A stretch of 64,000 nt of DNA from an uncultured Rhizobiaceae group bacterium (GCA_937930845.1 CALHBJ010000003.1:124001-188000), one strand, 5' to 3'. Counted from the stretch's first letter, positions 9,019-17,812 are shown. The notes: generated by a model not told the origin, from the letters alone. Numbers and translations are program-made.

Positions 9019-9687
9019 ATGTCTCCACAGCCGACCCCGGAACAACTCGAAGTCATGCGGGCCGAGGCCCAGCAGGATATTCGGGCACTAAGACAGCAGA
9101 TTGGTGAATTGGATCAGGCTTCACTGGACCTGATTTTGACACGGGCGCGGTCTCACTATGCCTGGAAGGACACGCCGGTCACGGATGCGCAAATTGGGCG
9201 CATGTATGAGATCGTCAAAATGGGGTCGACCAGCATGAACGGATGCCCGGCCCGGTTTGTTTTTGTGCGCACGCAAGAGGGGCGCGAGCGGATTGCAAAG
9301 TCGCTGAAACCGGCAAATGTGCCGAAGGTGATGGGGGCGCCGCTCACTGTCATTGTGGCGTATGATCTTGATTTTTGGAAAGAGCTTCCGCGCCTGTTTC
9401 CCCATGAAGACCGTCGGCCAATGTTTGACGGAAAACCGGCCTATATCGAGGATACGGCTTACCGCAATTCCACCCTGCAGGGCGGTTATCTGATGATCGC
9501 CGCCCGGGCCATTGGGCTGGACGTGGGCGCGATGTCTGGATTTTCAAACGCGGTGGTGGACGAAGAATTTTTCGCTGGCACGACGCTGAAATCGAACTTC
9601 CTATGCAATATTGGTGTGGCTGATGAAACGGCTCTGTTTCAACGATTGCCGCGCTTTGAATTTGACGAAGTATGTTCGTTTGCGTGA
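9019..9687 (+). CDS. RutE-like malonic semialdehyde reductase / nitroreductase-family protein
   Basis: A 222-residue FMN-dependent nitroreductase-fold protein of the HadB/RutE subfamily. Diagnostic segments: A-R-S-H-Y-A-W-K-D-x-P-V near the N-terminus, M-G-S-T-S-M-N-G-C-P-A-R-F-V-F-V (FMN phosphate contact), Y-R-N-S-T-L-Q-G-G-Y-L-M-I-A-A-R-A-I-G-L and M-S-G-F-x-N, and a L-C-N-I-G-x-x-D C-terminal motif. RutE reduces malonic semialdehyde to 3-hydroxypropionate in uracil catabolism, but no other rut gene is visible here, so a different aldehyde or nitro substrate is possible. It leads a run with OsmC and TRAP genes. Confidence 0.8.
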   Translation: MSPQPTPEQLEVMRAEAQQDIRALRQQIGELDQASLDLILTRARSHYAWKDTPVTDAQIGRMYEIVKMGSTSMNGCPARFVFVRTQEGRERIAKSLKPANVPKVMGAPLTVIVAYDLDFWKELPRLFPHEDRRPMFDGKPAYIEDTAYRNSTLQGGYLMIAARAIGLDVGAMSGFSNAVVDEEFFAGTTLKSNFLCNIGVADETALFQRLPRFEFDEVCSFA

Positions 9688-9716
9688 TGCTCTCCCAATG
9701 AAAGGGGTCCATTGTC

Positions 9717-10178
9717 ATGGCTCTTAAAATTAAACCCAAAACGACAGTGAAACTTCGCGCAAAGGCGCAATGTCCGTCCCATTCATTGTCTCAGGTTTCG
9801 GTGCGTGATCTGACCTTCGATATTGATGAACCCACCGAGCGTGGCGGTACAAACCTGGGGCCGACGCCAACTGATACGGCGCTTGCTGCGCTGATCGGCT
9901 GCACCAATGTGATTGGCCATAAATGCGCTGCAAAACTTGGAATCGATGTGGGGGAACTGACGATTGAACTGGCCAGCGACTTTGATCGGCGCGGGGTAAC
10001 TTTGGAGGAAGAAATCGATGTACCTTTTCCCCGTATCGATTTGAAAGTGCGTACGGGCAATGCGGTATCCCACGAGGACATCGAGCGGTTGCGCATTGAG
10101 GTCGGCAAGTTTTGCCCCTTGTCGAAACTGTTTCGTCAGGCTGGCACAGAGATCAACGAGGAATGGACTTCGAGCTGA
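9717..10178 (+). CDS. OsmC-family peroxiredoxin-like protein
   Basis: A 153-residue OsmC/Ohr-fold protein. The two redox cysteines of the family are present, one in A-A-L-I-G-C-T-N-V and one in V-G-K-F-C-P-L-S-K-L. The family reduces organic hydroperoxides with these cysteines; members of the broader YhfA-type group are less well defined. It lies 29 bases after the RutE-like gene and 37 before the TRAP binding protein, so it is probably cotranscribed with them. Confidence 0.83.
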   Translation: MALKIKPKTTVKLRAKAQCPSHSLSQVSVRDLTFDIDEPTERGGTNLGPTPTDTALAALIGCTNVIGHKCAAKLGIDVGELTIELASDFDRRGVTLEEEIDVPFPRIDLKVRTGNAVSHEDIERLRIEVGKFCPLSKLFRQAGTEINEEWTSS

Positions 10179-10215
10179 GAACCTATTCAACAAATAAAAT
10201 TCGGGAGGAATGAAA

Positions 10216-11316
10216 ATGTCTAAACTTTATCGCGCTACCCGCCGCAGCCTGTTGGCTCTGGCCGTTTCCGCTGCCGCATTTGGAGCGGTTGCACCATCGT
10301 CCGCGCAGGCCACGGAAACGATCAACATGATTGCAATCGATGGCTATCCGGCCCGCGCCATGTGGGTGAAGGAATTCTCCGGTTTCTTCATTCCGCGGGT
10401 TAACGAAGAACTTGGGAAAACGGGCAATTACAAGATTAACTGGCAGGAGGCTTATGGCGGCCAGATCGTCAAGCCACGGGGTGTGCTGGAAGGCATCAAG
10501 CTGGGGCTTGGAGATATTGGGATCGTGACGACTATCTTCCACAATTCCAAATTGCCCAGTCAGGGCATTTCTGCGGTGACGCCGTTTGTTGCACCCGATG
10601 CGCGGGTTGTTGCCAAGGCGGTTGATGAGATCGCTAAAGAATTTCCGCAAATGAAGAAAGAACTGGCGGCGGAAAACCAGGTCTATCTGGCCACTGGTGT
10701 GGTTCTGGACACCTACCAGATGTTCTCTAAAACGCCGATCAATTCGCTTGATGACCTTAAGGGCAAAAAGGTCGCGGGTGCGGGGTATAATTTGCGCTAT
10801 CTGGAGGGCATCGAAGGAGCCGCCGGTGTGCGCGGTGGCCTGCCTAATTTCTACAACATGCTGCAAACCGGTGTGGTGGATGCTGCCATGTTGTGGCCGG
10901 AAGCAGCCAAGACTTTCAAGATCGCCGAAGTTGCGCCTTACATGCTGAAAGCGGATCTGGGGGCGGTGAATTCTAAAACTGTGACCGTTAACAAAGATGT
11001 TTGGGACAAGCTACCCGATGAGGTTAAAGCTGTGCTTGAAAAGGTTGCAGTTGAATATCGCGATCATGTTGCGTCTGTTGCCATGGATCGCGCTGCGGCA
11101 TCGCTTGAGGCTTACAAAAAAGGCGGCGGTACGGTTGTGGATTTGTCTGCCGATGCACGCGCTTCCTGGGCCAAAGCAATGCCCAATATTGCGAAAGAAT
11201 GGGCTGAGAAACTGGACAGTGCGGGTGCACCCGGTTCCGACATGTTGAAAGCTTATTCTGCCAAGCTCAAAGCCGCCGGATTTGCACCGGTGCGCGACTG
11301 GGCAGGCGAACTCTAA
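10216..11316 (+). CDS. dctP: TRAP transporter solute-binding protein, DctP family
   Basis: A 366-residue periplasmic binding protein with a clear signal peptide (basic start, hydrophobic A/L-rich core, cut probably after S-S-A-Q-A). It has the DctP pattern: an early G-x-I-V-K-P-R-G-V-L-E-G-I-K-L-G-L-G-D-I-G segment, the S-L-D-D-L-K-G-K-K-V motif, and V-N-K-D-V-W-D-K-L-P near the end. The Shine-Dalgarno GGGAGGA (10203-10209) abuts an ATG at 10210, so the ATG at 10216, six bases away, is the better start. The ligand cannot be read from sequence; the neighbouring FAA hydrolase and FCD regulator suggest an organic acid. Confidence 0.88.
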   Translation: MSKLYRATRRSLLALAVSAAAFGAVAPSSAQATETINMIAIDGYPARAMWVKEFSGFFIPRVNEELGKTGNYKINWQEAYGGQIVKPRGVLEGIKLGLGDIGIVTTIFHNSKLPSQGISAVTPFVAPDARVVAKAVDEIAKEFPQMKKELAAENQVYLATGVVLDTYQMFSKTPINSLDDLKGKKVAGAGYNLRYLEGIEGAAGVRGGLPNFYNMLQTGVVDAAMLWPEAAKTFKIAEVAPYMLKADLGAVNSKTVTVNKDVWDKLPDEVKAVLEKVAVEYRDHVASVAMDRAAASLEAYKKGGGTVVDLSADARASWAKAMPNIAKEWAEKLDSAGAPGSDMLKAYSAKLKAAGFAPVRDWAGEL

Positions 11317-11346
11317 GTTCAAAGGCGGCGGGGAGGCGTTATCCAA

Positions 11347-11964
11347 ATGGAGTCAATCCGCCGTTTCTATTCACCATTCGTGTCCGTTGCGATATTTGCC
11401 AATGCGGTGGGCACGGTGGTTATCTTTTTACTTGTGGCCGTTATGAACGCCGATGTGGTGGCCCGTGGCGTGTTTCACGCGCCTTTGAAAGGCGTGGTCG
11501 AAGTTGTTATATTTTCGCTGATCCTGATTGTGTTTCTGCAATTGCCCGATGTGGTGCGCAGCAACCGGCTGACACGCTCTGACGGGTTTTTGGTTCTGGC
11601 TGAAAATCGTTTTCCTGGCTTCGCCAATGGGTTGTCGCGCTTGATCGATGCGGCCGCATGTATCTTTATGGGCCTGATCACCTGGACCATGTGGCCGGAA
11701 TTTATTGAATCCTTTGAAACCTGCCATTTCTTCACCCCTCCAGAATTTGGACCTGTTCCCACGGGAAATATTTTTGCGGATTTGCAAACTGCCTTTGCCC
11801 GCTGTGAATATTTTGGCACGCCCGGCATTTTTACCGCGCCCTGGTGGCCCGCAAAATTTGCCATCGTGTTTAGCGTAGCGCTTTGCTGCATCATTTTCTT
11901 CTTCAAGGTGATCCTGGGTAATCGCAATCCGGTCCTCGTTGACAAAGGGGACAGCCCGCTATGA
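11347..11964 (+). CDS. dctQ: TRAP transporter small permease, DctQ family
   Basis: A 205-residue membrane protein with four predicted helices (near residues 12-35, 50-70, 95-115 and 175-195) as in the DctQ subunit, including M-N-A-D-V-V-A-R-G-V-F after helix 1, a family hallmark. Between helices 3 and 4 there is an unusually long loop with several Phe, Pro and two Cys (E-T-C-H-F-F-T-P-P-E-F-G), longer than in typical DctQ. It overlaps dctM by four bases (ATGA), supporting cotranscription and coupled translation. Confidence 0.87.
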   Translation: MESIRRFYSPFVSVAIFANAVGTVVIFLLVAVMNADVVARGVFHAPLKGVVEVVIFSLILIVFLQLPDVVRSNRLTRSDGFLVLAENRFPGFANGLSRLIDAAACIFMGLITWTMWPEFIESFETCHFFTPPEFGPVPTGNIFADLQTAFARCEYFGTPGIFTAPWWPAKFAIVFSVALCCIIFFFKVILGNRNPVLVDKGDSPL

Positions 11965-13271
11965 CGCCGGTTGAAATTGGCGGGCTTTCCGTCATTGCCA
12001 TTGTCGCTCTTGTCTATCTGGGCATGTATATCCCGGTGGCGCTGGGGCTTGTGTCCTTCGTCTCCATCTGGATCATCAGTGGCAAGCCCATTTTGGCTTT
12101 CAATTTTTTGAAAGTTGCGGTGGGCGATGGCGTAACAGAATATCCGTTTGCCACCATTCCCCTATTCACCGTCATGGGGCTCTTGGTTTCCCGGGCGGGT
12201 CTGGGGACGGATATTTATGTGGTTCTCAACCGGGCATTTCGGGCGGTCACCGGCGGCATTGGCATGGCGACAGTTGGCGCAAACGCCGTTTTTGCTGCCG
12301 TGACCGGATCTTCCATCGCCTCGGCCTCGGTGTTCACCCGGATCGCCGTGCCGGAAATGCGCAAATTGAATTACAATAAGCGATTTGCAGTTGGCGTGGT
12401 GGCCGGATCGTCGGTTTTGGGAATGATCATTCCTCCAAGTGCCATGCTGATTATCTATTCATTTGTTTCGGAACAATCGGTTGGTGACATGTTTCTGGCG
12501 GGGGTGGTGCCGGGTCTGATTCTAACAGCGGCTTATATTGCCTGGATATTTATTGCGGGCCGTATCTGGCCGTCTTATCTGGGCAGTAATATTAACGATG
12601 CTGACAATGCGCCGCTCACCTGGTTTGAAATTCTCGACAAAACCGTCCCGCTGGTTTTGCTGATTCTGATTGTTCTGGGGGGCATTTACACTGGTTGGCT
12701 CACGCCGGTTGAGGCAGGCGCAGCCGGTGCGCTTGCCGCCTTGATTATTGCGCTGGCGCGGCGGCGGCTGACCCCGCGGGGGCTGTGGGATACCGCGCTT
12801 GAAACCGGGCATATTACTGCTTCAATATTATTCCTCATCGCCATGGCGTCGCTCTATAGCCGGATGCTCGGCTATGCGGGCCTGCCCAATGAACTCGACA
12901 ACGTGCTGCAAACCTATCAGTTCGGCTTTATTGAAGTGATGATTATCTATGTGCTGTTGATGCTGTTTCTCGGCACGATATTGGATACCGCATCCATCAT
13001 TCTCATCGTTGTGCCCCTGTTCATCACCCTGGTTGAATCCATGGGCATGAGCCTGGTGTGGTTTGGTATTGTCACCGTCATTGGTGCGGAAATCGGCCTG
13101 TTGACACCGCCGCTTGGTATTTCATGCTTTGTCATCAAAACCAGTCTCAATGATCCAGAAATTACTCTGAAGGACGTGTTTTTGGGGGCGTTGCCGTTTG
13201 CTGGCATTATGTTGCTCGTACTGATCCTGTTGATCAGCTTTCCCGTTCTGTCCATTGGGATTTTGAGCTGA
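11961..13271 (+). CDS. dctM: TRAP transporter large permease, DctM family
   Basis: A 436-residue polytopic permease of the usual DctM length with about twelve hydrophobic segments. Conserved features include F-A-T-I-P-L-F-T-V-M-G in the second segment, A-V-T-G-S-S-I-A-S-A-S in the third, I-I-P-P-S-A-M-L-I-I-Y-S and the L-G-T-I-L-D-T-A-S-I-I-L-I-V-V-P-L segment, as well as a C-terminal G-L-L-T-P-P-L-G-I-S-C-F-V. It uses the Na+ or H+ gradient to import the solute delivered by DctP. Start overlaps the stop of dctQ. Confidence 0.92.
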   Translation: MTPVEIGGLSVIAIVALVYLGMYIPVALGLVSFVSIWIISGKPILAFNFLKVAVGDGVTEYPFATIPLFTVMGLLVSRAGLGTDIYVVLNRAFRAVTGGIGMATVGANAVFAAVTGSSIASASVFTRIAVPEMRKLNYNKRFAVGVVAGSSVLGMIIPPSAMLIIYSFVSEQSVGDMFLAGVVPGLILTAAYIAWIFIAGRIWPSYLGSNINDADNAPLTWFEILDKTVPLVLLILIVLGGIYTGWLTPVEAGAAGALAALIIALARRRLTPRGLWDTALETGHITASILFLIAMASLYSRMLGYAGLPNELDNVLQTYQFGFIEVMIIYVLLMLFLGTILDTASIILIVVPLFITLVESMGMSLVWFGIVTVIGAEIGLLTPPLGISCFVIKTSLNDPEITLKDVFLGALPFAGIMLLVLILLISFPVLSIGILS

Positions 13272-13305
13272 GCCTGGCTCGTTAATGCGACAAAGGAAGC
13301 TTTGC

Positions 13306-13950
13306 TCAGTTCGACAATTCGCGGCGCACAAATTTGCTGGTGTTGTTGTAGTGGCTGACCAACAATTGGGCCGCCAGATCGGCATCCCGGGCCAGAACTG
13401 CATCACAGATTGAATTGTGTTCCTCGGCCACATCGCGACTGGGATAGGCTTTGGAACCGGAAAGCTGCCGATAGCGGATGTTCTGGTCGTAAAGCTGGTC
13501 GCAGAACTTTAACAGCAATGACGACCCGCACTGGGATATCAGTGCCATGTGAAAGAGCTTGTGGGTTGCTTCCCATTCGGCATTGGCAACGAAATGATCT
13601 TTTGATTCAGAACGAGGAATGCGCGACAGCCTGTAATTGGCAAGCACAACCTGTTCTTCCCACTGGGTCGTGCCGTTGGCGATGGATTCGCGCAATGCCC
13701 GTTCTTCCAGCCAGCACCGGGTTTTCAGCAATTCGGCGAATTCCGCTTCGCTGACATTGGAAACACGAAAGCCGCGCTGGTCTATGCGCTCTACAAAATG
13801 GTCGGATGTGAGCAGGCTGAGCGCCTCGCGAATGGGGCTGGTGCCAACGTCATATTGACGGCGCAATTCCTCGATCTTGAGTTTGCGTCCCGGTTGCAGT
13901 CTGCCGGAAATAATATCACTCTTAAGCTGCGCATAGGCCCGGCTGGTCAT
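13306..13950 (-). CDS. GntR-family regulator, FCD (FadR) type
   Basis: A 214-residue regulator. Residues 1-70 form the winged helix (A-Y-A-Q-L-K-S-D-I-I-S-G-R-L-Q-P-G-R-K-L-K-I-E-E-L, then V-G-T-S-P-I-R-E-A-L-S-L-L); 80-210 form an all-helical FCD domain with E-A-T-H-K-L-F-H-M-A-L and a C-terminal H-N-S-I-C-D-A-V-L-A-R-D-A-D-L-A, where the D/H residues are the usual metal/carboxylate ligands. FCD regulators usually sense a pathway organic acid. It sits between the TRAP genes and the divergent FAA-hydrolase gene, so it probably controls both. Confidence 0.88.
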   Translation of the reverse strand: MTSRAYAQLKSDIISGRLQPGRKLKIEELRRQYDVGTSPIREALSLLTSDHFVERIDQRGFRVSNVSEAEFAELLKTRCWLEERALRESIANGTTQWEEQVVLANYRLSRIPRSESKDHFVANAEWEATHKLFHMALISQCGSSLLLKFCDQLYDQNIRYRQLSGSKAYPSRDVAEEHNSICDAVLARDADLAAQLLVSHYNNTSKFVRRELSN

Positions 13951-14211
13951 GCTTTGCGAACCCGGGCCATCGCTGGCCAGGCTTGCATGGATGTCGCTGG
14001 AATCGGACGTCGAGGTGGTCAGTTTTCTTGTCCTTCAAAGAGGATATTGCGCTGTCTTACAGTTCACGGGCATCGGCTGGAAAGATACGTCAGTTTACGA
14101 GCGCAATTTTATGTAGATTTTTTTCGATATTTGCAAAATATATCGTTTTTTCTTGTTTGGCTGCAAGGGAAACGGTACGTTCGACACAAGAGTTGAATGG
14201 TGGAAAATCCT
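13951..14211. promoter_or_regulatory. Divergent gntR / FAA-hydrolase control region
   Basis: This 261-base gap holds an AT-rich block (14107-14157) that contrasts with the surroundings. In it, CGATATTTGCAAAATATATCG (14125-14145, read as an imperfect inverted repeat around TTTGCAAA) contains TCGATATTT, also present in the palindrome upstream of the rutE-like gene. It is a reasonable place for the GntR operator. No small gene was seen; the gntR frame stays open upstream to about 14030 but lacks a standard start. Confidence 0.4.
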
Positions 14212-15078
14212 ATGCGTCTGGTGAGTTTTAACGGTGGAGATGGCCCGCGCATTGGGCTGGTGTCAGGTGACAAGGTTGTGGATTTGAGCGCGGTGGATCC
14301 TGGTGCACCCCGTGATATCCAAACGCTGATTGCCCAGGACAATCTTGCCTCCCTGCAATCGATTGCCGACGGCGCTGCAGCAGATGCAATGCTGGAATTT
14401 GACAGTCTCGATTTCTATATCCCCATTAGTTCGCCTGGCAAGATTCTGTGCCTGGGCCTGAACTACATGGAGCATGTGAACGAGGGTATTTTTGAAAAAC
14501 AGCCTTTCCCAACGATTTTCATGCGTTCTCTCACCTCGATGGTTGCCCATGGTAAGCCGGTCATTCGCCCCATCAAGTCTGAGACGCTGGACTTTGAAGC
14601 GGAGCTTGCGCTGGTGGTTGGCAAACGCTCTCGCCATCTCACACCGGAAAATGCGCTGGACGCGGTTGCCGGATACACGTGTTGCAATGACGGGTCGGTG
14701 CGTGAATATCAGCGCCATACAATCCAGTGGACCATGGGCAAAAATTTTGATCAAACAGGCCCGTTGGGACCGGTATTTGTATCTGCTGACGAATTGCCCC
14801 CAGGTGCCAAGGGTCTTGATATTGCCTGTCGGTTGAATGGCGAAGCAGTCCAGTCCAGCAATACGGATATGATGATGTTCCCGGTGGTGGAAACACTGGT
14901 CTACATCACCGAAGGCCTTACCCTGGAACCTGGTGACATAATTTTGATGGGGACACCCTCTGGTGTTGGCCACGCGCGCAAACCACCTTTATGGATGAAG
15001 CACGGTGATGTGGTAGAAATTGAGATCGAAAATGTTGGCCTATTGCGAAATCCCATTGAGGATGAAATCGCCTCCTAG
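14212..15078 (+). CDS. Fumarylacetoacetate hydrolase-family protein
   Basis: A 288-residue FAH-fold protein. The N-terminal 60 residues are the short FAA N-domain; the catalytic part shows K-I-L-C-L-G-L-N-Y-x-x-H, the metal ligands in D-F-E-A-E-L-A-L-V-V-G-K, C-N-D-G-S-V-R-E-Y-Q (in place of the more common N-D-V-S/T-x-R), K-N-F-D-Q-T-G-P-L-G-P and G-D-I-I-L-M-G-T-P-S-G-V-G. The family hydrolyses or decarboxylates beta-diketo acids, acylpyruvates and oxaloacetate. I prefer ATG 14212 because GGTGGA lies eight bases upstream; ATG 14197 has no such site. It is presumably the catabolic enzyme for the TRAP substrate or its product. Confidence 0.85.
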   Translation: MRLVSFNGGDGPRIGLVSGDKVVDLSAVDPGAPRDIQTLIAQDNLASLQSIADGAAADAMLEFDSLDFYIPISSPGKILCLGLNYMEHVNEGIFEKQPFPTIFMRSLTSMVAHGKPVIRPIKSETLDFEAELALVVGKRSRHLTPENALDAVAGYTCCNDGSVREYQRHTIQWTMGKNFDQTGPLGPVFVSADELPPGAKGLDIACRLNGEAVQSSNTDMMMFPVVETLVYITEGLTLEPGDIILMGTPSGVGHARKPPLWMKHGDVVEIEIENVGLLRNPIEDEIAS

Positions 15079-15105
15079 GCTGCCGGTTGCTGGGAGGCTC
15101 ACGCC

Positions 15106-15315
15106 ATGTTGAGCCTCATATTCAGACCGGACCTGGTGAAGCGCTCGCTGATTGTCGCTGCAATTGTGGGCACTGTCCTCAACTTCATCAATCAGGGTGA
15201 CGTGATGGTGGGTGGCGGCACGGTTCAATGGTTGAAAGTCGGTCTGACCTATATCGTCCCCTATTGCGTTGCCACATATGGGGCTGTCAGTGCCCTGGTG
15301 AACAGGCCAGACTGA
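15106..15315 (+). CDS. nrtS: NrtS-type small nitrate/nitrite transporter
   Basis: A 69-residue protein with two hydrophobic segments (about 15-30 and 47-65). It carries the NrtS pattern: K-R-S-L-I-V-A-A-I-V-G-T-V-L-N-F-I-N-Q-G-D then W-L-K-V-G-L-T-Y-I-V-P-Y-C-V-A-T-Y-G-A-V. In marine bacteria NrtS proteins move nitrate and nitrite and can work as pairs; only one copy is present here. It starts 27 bases after the FAA gene. No nitrate reductase gene is visible in the window. Confidence 0.82.
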   Translation: MLSLIFRPDLVKRSLIVAAIVGTVLNFINQGDVMVGGGTVQWLKVGLTYIVPYCVATYGAVSALVNRPD

Positions 15316-15398
15316 CCCCCGGCAGGCTTGCGCTGGCCAAATTTGAAATAATGGCTACGATCCGGTGACATTTGGCGCAGTCGTGGAGGGGAACCACA

Positions 15399-16580
15399 AT
15401 GGCAATCAGGGAAGTACCAACTGACGATCAGATATCGATTGCCGGTCTCGTCAACGACCCCTATCCGATTTACAAGCGGTTGCGCGCGCAGGCGCCAGTG
15501 ATGCGGGTGCCTGCACTCAATCGGATATTGCTGACAAAAGCAGCTGATACCCGTTACGTGAAGGACAATCCGTCCGTCTTTAGCTCCAATGATCCAAACA
15601 CGCCCATGCAGCGCGCATTTCGGGCGCATACGCTCATGCGCAAGGATGGCGAAGAGCATTTGCGGGAGCGCATGGCCATGGGGCCTGCCTTTGCCGCTAA
15701 GGTCATTCAGGAAAACTGGGTGCCGGAATATCGACGCATTGCTGGCGAGTACCTTGATCGCCTGCCAAAAGGTGAAAGCGTTGATCTGTTCAGCGCGCTT
15801 GCTGCGCCCTATGCAGCGCGGGGGCTGGCCATATTGCTGGGCACCGAAGCGGCAAGTGATGCGCAGATGGAACGCTGGAGCCAGGCGCTAATTGATGGGG
15901 CTGGCAATTTTGGCTGGGATGATGTGCTCTTTGCCGTTTCCGACCGGGCTAATGATGAGATGGATGCGCTGTTCGACACATTGAGTAAACAACATCTGGC
16001 AACGCCTAACCCTTCGGCGCTGTCAGTCATGTTGAATGCGGATAACCCAATTGAGCGAAGCCAGATCTATTCCAATATCAAGATTGCGATTGGTGGCGGG
16101 ATAAATGAACCACGAGATGCGCTTTGCACCGTATTGTTTGGCCTTTTGTCCAATCGTGACCAGTTGGATGAAGTGCGCGCGAAAGAGGATTGGAAGCGGG
16201 CATTTGAAGAGGCCATACGATGGGTTGCGCCCATTCAGGTGTCATCTCGACTTGTTAAAGAAGACACGTCAATTCGGGGACATGCGATTACGGCCGGTGA
16301 AACCGTGATGACCATTCAGGCGTCTGCCAATCGTGACGAGGAATTGTATGGGGATGGAGAAGGGTTTGATGTTTACCGAAAGCCTGCGCCGCATCAGGCG
16401 TTTGGCAATGGTCCGCATTTTTGTCAGGGCATGCAGGTGGCGCGGCGCGCATTATGCGATGTGATGTTGCCGATGTTTTTTGAGCGATTTCCCAATGCCC
16501 ATCTGCCGGATGCGGATGCTGTGATCTGGAAAGGTTTCGGATTCCGGGGGCCAATCAACCTGCCGGTTGTGTTGCAATAG
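15399..16580 (+). CDS. Cytochrome P450
   Basis: A 393-residue soluble bacterial P450. The heme-cysteine loop F-G-N-G-P-H-F-C-Q-G is intact, as is the K-helix E-x-x-R (E-E-A-I-R-W-V-A-P-I-Q). The I-helix reads A-I-G-G-G-I-N-E-P-R-D instead of the classical A-G-x-D/E-T, so the usual acid-alcohol proton-relay pair is replaced; a set of proteobacterial P450s shares this G-G-x-N-E-P-R-D form. ATG 15399 follows GGAGGGGA by seven bases. No ferredoxin or ferredoxin reductase gene lies nearby, so electrons must come from elsewhere. Substrate unknown. Confidence 0.9.
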   Translation: MAIREVPTDDQISIAGLVNDPYPIYKRLRAQAPVMRVPALNRILLTKAADTRYVKDNPSVFSSNDPNTPMQRAFRAHTLMRKDGEEHLRERMAMGPAFAAKVIQENWVPEYRRIAGEYLDRLPKGESVDLFSALAAPYAARGLAILLGTEAASDAQMERWSQALIDGAGNFGWDDVLFAVSDRANDEMDALFDTLSKQHLATPNPSALSVMLNADNPIERSQIYSNIKIAIGGGINEPRDALCTVLFGLLSNRDQLDEVRAKEDWKRAFEEAIRWVAPIQVSSRLVKEDTSIRGHAITAGETVMTIQASANRDEELYGDGEGFDVYRKPAPHQAFGNGPHFCQGMQVARRALCDVMLPMFFERFPNAHLPDADAVIWKGFGFRGPINLPVVLQ

Positions 16581-16591
16581 GGCGCTCCAGG

Positions 16592-17656
16592 TTACCGGGA
16601 TTTGGTTTCCCGGGCAGGGGTGGTTGTGCCGAGCACGAATTTTGCTTCCCAACGCTCCTGAATGGGGGCGGCCGCCGGGCGGTTAATTTGATCCACCAGC
16701 ATTTCGGCAAGGCGTTTTCCGGCATTTCGGATTGATGAGCGCATGCAGGTGAAGAACGGAACCTGATCTGGTGCCCCGTCCATTTGCAGGAAGGATAATT
16801 GATCATCGAAAGTGATCAGAGCGATATCGGCACCGGGTTTTAAACCATGCTCGGCAAGGGCACGCACTCCTCCCATTGCCGGCAAAATGCTGGAAAACAA
16901 AATGGCCGATGGCGGGCGGTTTTGTTTGAGCAATTCGTTGGTGGCACGGTGCCCATAGGGCTCAACCATATCCGCACTCATCATCAAATTGGCGTCGATG
17001 TTCAATCCGTTCTCCCTTAATGCCGCCTCATATCCGGCACGGCGGCGATGGGCAAAACTCATGTTCTCAAGGCCGTTGACCAGTCCGATTTCAGTGTGAC
17101 CCATCTCAATGAGATAGCGGGTCGCCTGATTGAAACAGGCCACATTGTCCACATCCAGCCAGGAATAATCCGACGCATCAGCGTTTTCGGGACCGTCTCT
17201 GCCATGCACAACAAAGGGCAGGCCCAGACGCTTGAGCATGTCGATACGGGTGTCATTGACCAAAGGACCGTGAACCACAACACCATCGACCCGGTTGCGG
17301 TCTGCCAATTCGCGGTAAACGGTCTCCTCGTTTTCAGGGCGGGCAGCGCGCAGCAACATGTCATAACCGGCTTCGTCATAAAATTCGCTGGCACCGGCGA
17401 TGAAGTCTGAAAAATGCGGGTTGATCATCATGTGTTGTGAGACCGAAATCACGTGCCCGATTTGCCGCGTACGCCCGGTGGCAAGGCTGGCGGCGCTGGG
17501 ATTGGGAGCATAATTGAGCGCTCTTGCAACGTTTTGAACCCGCTGGCGGGTTTTTTCGCTCACCTCGGGAAAGCCATTGAGCGCCCGGCTCACAGTGGTT
17601 TGCGACAGACCCAGATGTTCAGCCAGTTCTTTCAGGTTTATCCGGGATTGGGGCAT
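16592..17656 (-). CDS. aglR: LacI-family repressor, probably AglR
   Basis: A 354-residue LacI/GalR-type regulator. The N-terminal helix-turn-helix and hinge are canonical (L-K-E-L-A-E-H-L-G-L-S-Q-T-T-V-S-R-A-L-N-G, then A-L-N-Y-A-P-N-P-S-A-A-S-L-A-T-G), followed by a periplasmic-binding-like sensor domain. It is divergent from aglE with 284 bases between, and two copies of the LacI-type operator palindrome CAAAGCGCTTTG lie in that gap, one beside its own start. This supports autoregulation and repression of the alpha-glucoside operon, as known for aglR of Sinorhizobium. Confidence 0.88.
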   Translation of the reverse strand: MPQSRINLKELAEHLGLSQTTVSRALNGFPEVSEKTRQRVQNVARALNYAPNPSAASLATGRTRQIGHVISVSQHMMINPHFSDFIAGASEFYDEAGYDMLLRAARPENEETVYRELADRNRVDGVVVHGPLVNDTRIDMLKRLGLPFVVHGRDGPENADASDYSWLDVDNVACFNQATRYLIEMGHTEIGLVNGLENMSFAHRRRAGYEAALRENGLNIDANLMMSADMVEPYGHRATNELLKQNRPPSAILFSSILPAMGGVRALAEHGLKPGADIALITFDDQLSFLQMDGAPDQVPFFTCMRSSIRNAGKRLAEMLVDQINRPAAAPIQERWEAKFVLGTTTPARETKSR

Positions 17657-17672
17657 AATACCTCATTCAAAC

Positions 17673-17684
17673 CAAAGCGCTTTG
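17673..17684. promoter_or_regulatory. LacI-type operator 1 (CAAAGCGCTTTG), aglR side
   Basis: Perfect 12-bp palindrome 17 bases upstream of the aglR start codon, so it would cover the aglR promoter or leader. Identical to the operator at 17851. Confidence 0.8.
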
Positions 17685-17812
17685 ATAAAGCTGTCAGTGT
17701 AGAGCTATTGCCGTAAGTTTGCCAAGCCTGAGTGCGCTAGTATGTGTCAAACAGCGATCAATATGGGGTTCTTGCGGCACGGTGGTGTTGTCGCTTGTGC
17801 AAGTATCCGCGC

